A DNA stretch of 7,748 nt. Origin: Bacteroidales bacterium. GTDB taxonomy: Bacteria > Bacteroidota > Bacteroidia > Bacteroidales > UBA932. The notes beneath the pieces are model-generated. The model did not search any database. It saw only the letters and a list, made by a program, of their open reading frames with translations, and was not told the DNA's origin. Every line of letters starts with the position of its first letter. Position 1 is the first letter of the stretch. The DNA lies in the NCBI GenBank assembly GCA_004552965.1, contig SFMU01000071.1, positions 1 through 7,748 on the forward strand. Reading direction: 5' to 3'. The translations under genes and the position numbers were made by a program. Positions 1 to 4,646 of this stretch are shown here, one piece after another.

Positions 1-83
1 AGGAGGAGTTTCCTGAGTACGAGAATTTCCGCCACGCCTCTGATTCAAGCGTACCAGGGCGGAACTTTTTTTTTATAGATGCT
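1..83 (+). other. Possible 3' end of an upstream gene plus T9 tract before abi
   Basis: Two frames are open here. One is in frame with the abi gene and reads 'EEFPEYENFRHASD' and onward without a stop. The other runs from base 1 and stops at TAG 76-78, five bases before the abi ATG, as an operon partner would. The nine-T run at 66-74 could let ribosome, polymerase or replication slippage switch between them. The gene to the left is outside the window, so this cannot be resolved here. No promoter is evident. Confidence 0.3.
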
Positions 84-977
84 ATGCAGTACACCAATCG
101 ACCGCTGACCATTCAGGATCAGATTTCACGTCTTCAGAACAACGGACTCATAATAAGCGATGTCGCAAAGGCAGAGTCCGAATTGAAAAATATCAGTTAC
201 TTCCGCTTGGCTGATTATCTCCAGCCAATGGAGTCGGATCACGTGAACCACACTTTCAAGCCTGGCAGCAAAATCGAAGATGCTATCAGCATGTATTATT
301 TTGACAAGGAACTGCGCTCTCTGATTTTCAATGCGATTCAGACAGTTGAGGTTTCTCTCCGTTCAAAAATGATACAGATTGCGTCTGTCAATTATGGGTC
401 GCATTGGTATATGGATTCGTCATACTTCACTAAGCGGGATATTTTCTTTGACTGCTTTACTAAGATTGGAACTGAGGTCAAGAGATCGAAGGAGGACTTC
501 ATCAAGGAATATTTCAGCAAGTATTCCGTGCCTATTTTTCCGCCGGTATGGAAAACTCTTGAGGTTATATCTTTCGGAACGCTCTCAAAGATATACGAGA
601 ACATAAAGGAGAAGGCCGTCAAGAAAGCCATAGCAAATGAATTCCAGTTGCCGACACACGTCATTTTCGAAAGCTGGGTACAATGTACAGCGGTACTGAG
701 GAATCTCTGCTGCCATCACAATCGTGTATGGAACCGCCGTTACGCAGTAAAGCCGCAACTTCCAAAAACTCTTCCTCTTGCCTGGATAACACACTTTGAC
801 CCGATTCCGACCAAAATCTATTGGCAGTTATGCTGTCTCCTCTATATGGAGAATGCCATACATCCGGGAAACGGCTTCAGCCAGTCACTCAAATCTCTCT
901 TTGCCAAATATCCGTCGGTAAATCTGTCTGCAATGGGTTTCCCGAAAGGTTGGGATTTAGAACCTCTTTGGAAATAA
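84..977 (+). CDS. Abi_2 (AbiD/AbiF-like) abortive infection protein with HEPN motif
   Basis: The 297-residue protein resembles the Abi_2 family (AbiD/AbiF type), in which an infected cell is thought to be shut down before phage can spread, probably by RNA cleavage. Seen directly: an N-terminal 'PLTIQDQISRLQNNGLII' segment (residues 7-24), the family-typical 'NISYFRLADYLQP' (36-48), and near the C-terminus 'RNLCCHHNRVWNR' (206-218). In that segment R206 and H211 form an R-x4-H HEPN RNase signature, followed by a second His. Length fits the family. ATG 84 is chosen because family members start just before the 'PLT' segment. However, the frame is open upstream to base 3, with no other ATG, so a longer or fused product cannot be excluded. 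A run of nine T lies at 66-74. The gene stands alone, is more AT-rich than the right half of the window, and is probably acquired. Family call fairly sure; the defence role is inferred. Confidence 0.85.
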   Translation: MQYTNRPLTIQDQISRLQNNGLIISDVAKAESELKNISYFRLADYLQPMESDHVNHTFKPGSKIEDAISMYYFDKELRSLIFNAIQTVEVSLRSKMIQIASVNYGSHWYMDSSYFTKRDIFFDCFTKIGTEVKRSKEDFIKEYFSKYSVPIFPPVWKTLEVISFGTLSKIYENIKEKAVKKAIANEFQLPTHVIFESWVQCTAVLRNLCCHHNRVWNRRYAVKPQLPKTLPLAWITHFDPIPTKIYWQLCCLLYMENAIHPGNGFSQSLKSLFAKYPSVNLSAMGFPKGWDLEPLWK

Positions 978-1141
978 CATTTTGGGCTATCTCAAAGCAG
1001 TCTCACTCTCACGTTAGCTGTTAGCCCCTCCACGTTAATAACAAAGCGGTCAAGCCCGCTTCTCTCCGCTTACGCTCCGTTCAGTCGGCTTGGTTCCAGC
1101 CGCTCCGGCACATCGCGCCTGCGCGACTTCCACTCTATTGA

Positions 1142-1202
1142 GCTCTGCCCGGCAAGACATTCAGCGGCAAGCCGATGAACGACTTGCCCTGATGGGCAGA
1201 GC
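1142..1202. repeat. Nested inverted repeat (15 bp paired, 5-base bulge)
   Basis: GCTCTGCCC (1142-1150) pairs with GGGCAGAGC (1194-1202), and directly inside it GGCAAG (1151-1156) pairs with CTTGCC (1183-1188). This gives 15 base pairs interrupted only by a 5-base bulge (1189-1193), with a 26-base loop. Such a stem could act in RNA or as extruded single-stranded DNA. Its outer right arm is also the start of the 15-mer repeated at 2734-2748. Function unknown. Confidence 0.6.
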
Positions 1203-1208
1203 GGTATC
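1194..1208 (+). repeat. 15-base direct repeat, copy 1
   Basis: GGGCAGAGCGGTATC occurs here and again, identical, at 2734-2748. The two copies lie in the hairpin-rich spacers on either side of the DUF4377 gene, about 1.54 kb apart and in the same orientation. It may mark a shared ancestry of the spacers or the edges of a cassette. Confidence 0.7.
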
Positions 1209-1437
1209 CGTCAGCCAGTCTTTGTTTGGTCTTCGATCCTGCCAAAGCCCGCCTCACGGATGCTGTCAAAGAAGCGGCTTCGCCGCAGGAGAACCCGCCC
1301 GCCCGGCCAAGATCGTTCTCGGTGGCTCCGCCACCTCGTCCGCACCGGCTTTCCCCAGCAGCTGCGCTGCGGCAGATGTAAAAGGATTATCTTATATCAA
1401 AGTAGTATGGTTATTGCTTGAAAAGTACAATAGGCAT

Positions 1438-1456
1438 ATTAATTGCGGCAATTAAT
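1438..1456. promoter_or_regulatory. 19-bp palindrome, possible operator of the lipoprotein gene
   Basis: ATTAATTGC (1438-1446) and GCAATTAAT (1448-1456) are perfect inverted 9-mers around a single central G, ending 33 bases before the start codon at 1490. Size, symmetry and position fit a binding site for a dimeric helix-turn-helix regulator. As a hairpin it would have a one-base loop, so a DNA-level role is more likely. No clear TAnnTTTGC box was found nearby, and no regulator is encoded in the window. Confidence 0.4.
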
Positions 1457-1489
1457 GGTTGACCAAATTTATCAAATTGAGGGACAAAT

Positions 1490-2605
1490 ATGAAACGCAT
1501 ATATATTGCAATAATGGCTTTGACAGGCATCCTTCTATCTGGATGCAATAAAGAAAACCCGGCAGATAAGGTTGAAACAATACTGATGTACGTGTCCTCT
1601 GAAACCGGCAATTACCAGCCTTGGGGAAGTGAGACTTCCTTTGAGTGTATGCTCGTCAAGGAAGAAGGTGAATCCGAATTCCATCCACTACCCTATGGCG
1701 ACATCGAAGGATTTGAATATCAGCAAGGCCACGAATATGAGTTGAAAGTACAGAAAACGACACTTGCAAATCCACCAGCAGACGCATCCAACATTGCCTA
1801 TAAACTTCTGGAAATCATAAGCGACATTCCAAAAGCTGATCCAAGACCTCAGGAGTTACCCGAAGAAGCCAAGTTCAAACTCCAGATGGCACAACTTTTA
1901 CCATTTATGAATCTGGACACTCAGTTTCCAGCTCCATTTGATTACCTGTTGTTCCGGATAACCGACAATAATGACGATTATTCATTTCCTTCACAACCTG
2001 AATATCTGAAATACTACGATTTGATAGAAATGTCATCCCCGGGGCTTCCGGACACGTTCACCGTTTATAAAGACGAAGGAACAAGTTCCAGTTTCACATC
2101 ACAATGGGGCTCGTATTTCTGGGAAATAACAGATTTTCCTCTATTTCTCAAAGGTTATAAGGACGGGGAACTCATATACGAATATTCCATTACCCAGGTG
2201 ATGCGCCAGCGCGATTTCATCGGAATTGACTGGAAGAATGGGGCTATAGCCATTTCAAATCCCACCACCAATTGCATCTTCAACATCCTTGACAAGCGTT
2301 ATGAATTTCTCCTGACTGATACTCAAATAGTCAATGATACTCCATATGTCAAGATTATGCTGCGCATCTCGGCATCACTTTCAGATGCAGATTATCTCAA
2401 AGGGCAGGAAAGCGGATTGAAATGGCTGTTGAATAAGTATTTGGGTAATAAAACTTCATCCTCTGCTTCTTCATTCAAAACGCTCCCGGAAGGTGCTGAA
2501 ATCGTAGAAACTTATGAGAATAATACGACTCGGGCAGCACTTGTCCATAAGCCAGAGGACGAGATGAACGAAGAACGTTTCTATGTCATTGCAGAAGCAA
2601 AATAA
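1490..2605 (+). CDS. DUF4377-domain lipoprotein with large unknown C-terminal region
   Basis: The 371-residue protein begins with a lipoprotein signal peptide: KR, a hydrophobic stretch, then the lipobox LLSGC with Cys19 as the lipidated residue. Asn-Lys-Glu-Asn follows, so outer-membrane attachment is expected and surface display is possible. Residues about 27-112 match what I know of DUF4377, a small envelope domain of unknown function, through the segments 'IEGFEY' (72-77), 'YELKV' (83-87) and 'NPPADAS' (94-100). The remaining roughly 255 residues show no domain I recognise. They are soluble-looking, with aromatic-rich beta-type stretches and a Ser-rich linker near residues 321-328. The start is fixed by the signal peptide. 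The leader is AT-rich without a Shine-Dalgarno sequence, as is usual in Bacteroidetes. The gene is monocistronic between two hairpin-rich spacers and is AT-rich relative to the core genes. Lipoprotein sure, domain likely, function unknown. Confidence 0.85.
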   Translation: MKRIYIAIMALTGILLSGCNKENPADKVETILMYVSSETGNYQPWGSETSFECMLVKEEGESEFHPLPYGDIEGFEYQQGHEYELKVQKTTLANPPADASNIAYKLLEIISDIPKADPRPQELPEEAKFKLQMAQLLPFMNLDTQFPAPFDYLLFRITDNNDDYSFPSQPEYLKYYDLIEMSSPGLPDTFTVYKDEGTSSSFTSQWGSYFWEITDFPLFLKGYKDGELIYEYSITQVMRQRDFIGIDWKNGAIAISNPTTNCIFNILDKRYEFLLTDTQIVNDTPYVKIMLRISASLSDADYLKGQESGLKWLLNKYLGNKTSSSASSFKTLPEGAEIVETYENNTTRAALVHKPEDEMNEERFYVIAEAK

Positions 2606-2641
2606 TTATTGAGGTTAATCTCGTCTTCCCTTCTGAAATTC

Positions 2642-2663
2642 GCGCAGACTCTCGTGTCTGCGC
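2642..2663 (+). terminator. Possible hairpin terminator after the DUF4377 gene (no U-run)
   Basis: GCGCAGAC (2642-2649) and GTCTGCGC (2656-2663) form a perfect 8-bp stem with a six-base loop, 36 bases past the stop codon. A U-rich tail is missing, so this may be a 3'-protecting hairpin rather than a true intrinsic terminator. Confidence 0.35.
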
Positions 2664-2733
2664 TCCGAAGAAACGCCAGGAAAGACTGCAGCCATTGCCG
2701 AAAGATCGGCAACGTCCACAGAATTTCCTCTTC

Positions 2734-2748
2734 GGGCAGAGCGGTATC
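2734..2748 (+). repeat. 15-base direct repeat, copy 2
   Basis: Identical to 1194-1208 (GGGCAGAGCGGTATC). In one frame both copies read G-R-A-V-S-V when the next bases are included, and those next bases differ only at third codon positions (TCC GTC against TCA GTA). That may be chance or a coding relic. Confidence 0.7.
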
Positions 2749-2840
2749 AGTAGATGCTGCCTATCTGCATCATCCTCTGATGCTATCTAGGGGCTGTCGG
2801 GAAATGTTGACAGACAGTTCGAGTCCGGAATCTCCCCAAA

Positions 2841-2888
2841 ATAATGGGGTACAGAATGAGGTAAATAATTGGGAACAGAATGGGCTAC
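2841..2888 (+). repeat. Two imperfect tandem copies of a 24-base unit
   Basis: Unit one starts ATAATGGGGTACAGAATG at 2841 and unit two starts ATAATTGGGAACAGAATG at 2865, so 16 of these 18 positions agree at a period of 24. Just upstream, CCCCA (2834-2838) and TGGGG (2845-2849) are inverted. Short repeated units near TG-starting borders are typical of IS21-like ends, so an IS end remnant is one possible reading, but no transposase is present. Confidence 0.55.
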
Positions 2889-3082
2889 GGTTCTCTAAGG
2901 GCGAAGCCCGAAGGCGGCATCAGCCGCCGTGGCGGAGCGTCAGCGAGACTTCCGCAAGGAAGTTGAAGCAGCGCAGCCACCGGCCGGAGCCATAGGAGCA
3001 GGCCGCATTCTCCCTGGAAGGGAGATGTCGCGGAAGGCGACAGAGGGTTGGGAAAGAGAACGCTCCTGCAGGGCAGGCGCGT

Positions 3083-3146
3083 ATCTCCACAGATAAGAAA
3101 ATGGCCCCCAGCATAGCTGGAAGGCCATTTTCTTATCTGTGGAGAT
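3083..3146. repeat. 24-bp perfect inverted repeat overlapping the ssrA 3' end
   Basis: Arm 3083-3106 is the exact reverse complement of arm 3123-3146. The 16-base centre contains a further stem, CCAGC (3108-3112) / GCTGG (3116-3120). The right arm includes six of the seven 3' acceptor-strand bases of tmRNA plus its discriminator, so the left arm is an inverted copy of the tmRNA 3' terminus. The inner half of the structure works as the tmRNA terminator; the outer 15 bp are more than a terminator needs. Confidence 0.85.
3095..3134 (-). terminator. Intrinsic (bidirectional) terminator of tmRNA
   Basis: Read on the minus strand, AAGAAAATGGCC is followed by an inner stem (CCAGC/GCTGG), then GGCC and a TTTTCTT tail. 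This is a stem with an upstream A-tract and a downstream U-tract. By symmetry it would also stop transcription coming from the left. Release at the U-tract would leave out the outermost GGAGAT bases of the inverted repeat. Confidence 0.75.
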
Positions 3147-3535
3147 GGGCGGAGTCGAACCGCCGTCCAAACAACGTGCCGGGAGGCTTTCTACACGCTT
3201 ATCCTGCCTTTGGTTGTCGGCCGCGGAATGCCGGAAGGCGGGCTGTCCGAGGCTTATCCCCTGGGTCTTGACCTGCTTTAAGGGAGTCCGCAGGCGCATC
3301 CTTCTTGAATGATACCCCGTGGCCGGAACATAGAAGGCTTAAAGTCCGCGGGATACTCGTCCTGACCGCAGCCTTGGCGGCCGGGATTAAGCTAAGCGAC
3401 TTGGTCGGTTAGGCAGCGAGTGCGTAGTTGTTATCAGCAACTAAATTGTTGAAAGACCGTTTTGGCGGGCCGGCCCTCCGGGAGCCCGACGTGCTTACCG
3501 CTCAGAATCGATGCTGTCAAAACCAGTACATCCCC
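3140..3535 (-). ncRNA. ssrA: tmRNA (transfer-messenger RNA)
   Basis: tmRNA rescues ribosomes stalled on broken messages and tags the product for proteolysis. The 5' end GGGGATG (3535-3529) pairs with CATCTCC (3147-3141) as a 7-bp acceptor stem with one G-U pair. The T arm is GGCGG-TTCGACT-CCGCC, just inside the 3' end. The message part is preceded by TTTAGTT, like the TAGTC before the resume codon in E. coli, and encodes A-D-N-N-Y-A-L-A-A-stop. The rest is GC-rich and able to form the usual pseudoknots. The one-piece order (tRNA-like 5' half, tag, tRNA-like 3' half) is standard, so it is not a permuted form. After the discriminator A (3140) the DNA reads CAG, so the terminal CCA is not encoded and must be added, presumably by the cca product encoded nearby. 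Accessory DNA abuts the 3' end. Confidence 0.96.
3409..3438 (-). other. tmRNA tag reading frame (ADNNYALAA)
   Basis: Resume codon GCT at 3438-3436, then GAT AAC AAC TAC GCA CTC GCT GCC and TAA at 3411-3409. The tag ADNNYALAA ends in the ALAA signal recognised by ClpXP-type proteases and carries the NYALAA ending known from Bacteroidetes tags. Confidence 0.93.
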
Positions 3536-3546
3536 AAAGCGATTCT

Positions 3547-3555
3547 GCAAATATA
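3547..3555 (-). promoter_or_regulatory. -7 box of the tmRNA promoter
   Basis: Minus-strand TATATTTGC matches the Bacteroidetes TAnnTTTGC box exactly and ends 11 bases before the mature tmRNA 5' end. Transcription would start a few bases upstream of G3535 and the leader would be trimmed, probably by RNase P. No good -33 TTTG is seen at the usual 19-bp spacing. The region upstream is the tail of the lipoprotein gene. Confidence 0.7.
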
Positions 3556-3570
3556 TGAATTTTTTCTTCT

Positions 3571-4119
3571 TCACTGATCCCATGCCCAGATATATTCATT
3601 GCTCTCCTCCGGAATGCCGTCGTACGTGCATCCCACGGCGAACCTGTCGCCGCTGTACGCATAGAACTCCAGGTGCACGCTCCCGTCCACTCCGAAGCTC
3701 CCTCTGAATGTGCCCAGGCGCACATCCTCAAGCCTGTGGAATTCTCCGAGTCCGTCCATCTGCATCCCTGCATTTTCTGAATAGGCGCAGTAGCAGAAAG
3801 CCCACGAGCCACCGTCCGTTTCGCCGGGAAGATCCCGCACGAGCCCGTCCATCATCGCTTCCGGGACATCCAGGCAGAGCACGGTGCCGGAGGGTACCTC
3901 GGAAAGAGGCATGTCCAAAGGCGTTTCCTCCGAACAGAACACAAAGCCTATTCCGCCATTGCCTCTGTCTCTGAATATGCCGGCAGACCTGACCGCGACC
4001 GGCATCACGCCGATTGTCACGGTCCCCGAAGCGTTCACATCTCCTTCATCTTTCGAGCAGGACGCCAGGCCGCAGATGATGAGCACGGCGAGGCCGGTAA
4101 GAAAAGTTTTCATCGTCAT
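3571..4119 (-). CDS. Small lipoprotein of unknown function
   Basis: The 182-residue product starts with a lipoprotein signal: MTMK, a hydrophobic run (5-17) and the lipobox GLASC with Cys21 as the lipidated residue. SKDEGD follows the cysteine. An acidic tract right after the cysteine resembles the surface-export signal of Bacteroidetes lipoproteins, so outer-leaflet display is plausible. The mature part is rich in Gly, Asp and aromatics, with additional cysteines near the middle and C-terminus. I recognise no domain. The start may be Met1 or Met3; both leave the signal intact. The stop lies 16 bases from the tmRNA -7 box and no terminator separates them, so readthrough into ssrA is possible. 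The gene is divergent from the HsdR_N-type gene across a 62-bp gap. Base composition matches the core genes, so it is not obviously acquired. Confidence 0.75.
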   Translation of the reverse strand: MTMKTFLTGLAVLIICGLASCSKDEGDVNASGTVTIGVMPVAVRSAGIFRDRGNGGIGFVFCSEETPLDMPLSEVPSGTVLCLDVPEAMMDGLVRDLPGETDGGSWAFCYCAYSENAGMQMDGLGEFHRLEDVRLGTFRGSFGVDGSVHLEFYAYSGDRFAVGCTYDGIPEESNEYIWAWDQ

Positions 4120-4154
4120 TCATTCAGGTTTCCGCCAAGGTAAGCAAAAAATGG

Positions 4155-4163
4155 TATCTTTGC
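4155..4163 (+). promoter_or_regulatory. -7 box for the HsdR_N-type gene
   Basis: TATCTTTGC is an exact TAnnTTTGC match 18 bases before the ATG at 4182, implying a leader of roughly ten bases. The -33 element is weak (TTTC at 4129-4132, spacing too long). The A-run just before the ATG fits Bacteroidetes translation starts without a Shine-Dalgarno sequence. Confidence 0.7.
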
Positions 4164-4181
4164 ACGACATATCCGAAAAAA

Positions 4182-4646
4182 ATGAAGCCTTCTCCCAAGA
4201 TTTGGGACCCTCTGAGGAAAAAGGAAGTCGCCCTGACTCCCGAAGAAAGGGTCCGCCAATGGTTCATAGGTGTCCTGCGTGACAGCCTGGGGGTGCCTGT
4301 GCACATGATGATGTCCGAGGTGCCCATGAAACTTGGGGACAAGTCCTTCCGTGCCGACATCCTTGTCTACCGGCGGGGCGGAGCTCCTCTGATGGTGGTC
4401 GAATGCAAGAATGAGTCGGTCGCCCTTGATGCTTCGGTTCTGGAGCAGGCTCTGCGCTACAACATGGTCCTGGATGTACCCTACATAGTGGTCACCAACG
4501 GCCGCTCCACCTTCGGCTTCGAGCGTGTCCCGACCGGAAGCGAACCCTTGGCCGGGACGCCGGACGGAGCAGGGATTCCTTTCCGCCAAATGAAGAGTTT
4601 CCCGGACTGGGAAAAGATGCAGGGACAGACTGCACAGACCCCTTAG
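4182..4646 (+). CDS. Orphan PD-(D/E)XK protein, HsdR N-terminal-like (HSDR_N_2)
   Basis: The 154-residue protein matches the stand-alone 'type I restriction enzyme R N-terminal domain' proteins common in Bacteroidetes chromosomes. The nuclease-fold motifs are visible: an N-terminal 'TPEERVRQ' helix (19-26), Asp59 in 'FRADILV', Glu74-Cys-Lys76 in 'VVECKN', and the trailing 'EQALRYN' (88-94) typical of the HsdR/RecB-like group. All residues needed for metal-dependent DNA cleavage seem present. There is no helicase, methylase or specificity partner nearby, so it is not a type I restriction system; its biological role is unknown, possibly DNA repair. The start is set by the promoter box just upstream. 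Its stop codon overlaps that of the convergent cca gene by 4 bp with no terminator between, so the two transcripts must be antisense at their ends. Confidence 0.85.
   Translation: MKPSPKIWDPLRKKEVALTPEERVRQWFIGVLRDSLGVPVHMMMSEVPMKLGDKSFRADILVYRRGGAPLMVVECKNESVALDASVLEQALRYNMVLDVPYIVVTNGRSTFGFERVPTGSEPLAGTPDGAGIPFRQMKSFPDWEKMQGQTAQTP

Larger units (their letters stand above)
978..1489. other. GC-rich hairpin-dense spacer without a convincing gene
   Basis: About 500 bases follow abi with a composition clearly richer in G+C than either neighbouring gene. The stretch holds many perfect short inverted repeats: 1044-1049/1056-1061, the nested stem 1142-1202, 1274-1278/1282-1286 (loop TTC), 1321-1326/1330-1335 (loop TCC) and 1358-1362/1366-1370 (loop TGC). 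Open frames exist: 1090-1455 (121 codons), and a Pro-rich frame 1193-1381 containing 'FDPAKARLTDAVKEAA' that ends at TAA 1379-1381. Neither has a recognised domain. The Pro-rich frame could be a decayed 3' end of a mobile-element gene. The last 100 bases become AT-rich and form the upstream region of the DUF4377 gene. Confidence 0.5.
2606..3082. other. Second GC-rich hairpin-dense spacer without a convincing gene
   Basis: This stretch lies between the DUF4377 gene and the ssrA 3' end. Perfect hairpins, in order: 2642-2649/2656-2663 (8 bp), 2695-2701/2706-2712 (7 bp, loop AAGA), 2899-2902/2906-2909, 2913-2918/2923-2928, 2948-2953/2958-2963 (loop GCAA), 3009-3014/3020-3025 and 3027-3031/3037-3041. 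It also holds the second 15-mer copy (2734-2748) and a period-24 duplication (2841-2888). Frames 2609-2995 (plus) and 2940-3299 (minus) are open, but they look non-protein, and the second runs into tmRNA. The pattern suggests decayed mobile DNA or structured RNA. The first hairpin sits 36 bases after the lipoprotein stop and may weakly end that transcript, although it has no U-run. Confidence 0.5.

Noticed and set aside
978..1040. CGTTAGC-like motifs as integron attC cores
   Set aside because: The bases do not fit GTRRRY-type core sites and no complementary core was found at the other end of the spacer; no integron integrase is present.
1090..1455. 121-codon open frame in spacer 1
   Set aside because: It crosses several perfect hairpins, has odd Ser/Cys/Ala-rich composition, no domain, and ends in the palindromic region upstream of the lipoprotein gene; not supported as a gene.
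2609..2995. 128-codon open frame in spacer 2
   Set aside because: The composition is not protein-like and the frame runs through the tandem repeat and three hairpins; the GRAVSV it shares with the 1090-1455 frame only reflects the 15-mer repeat and adjoining bases.
3021..3027. GGAGATG resembling the ssrA acceptor end, as a possible attachment-site copy
   Set aside because: Only seven bases match and they are part of a local hairpin; too short to support an att repeat.
2940..3299. 119-codon minus-strand frame
   Set aside because: It lies over the tmRNA 3' part and its terminator; tmRNA explains the sequence.
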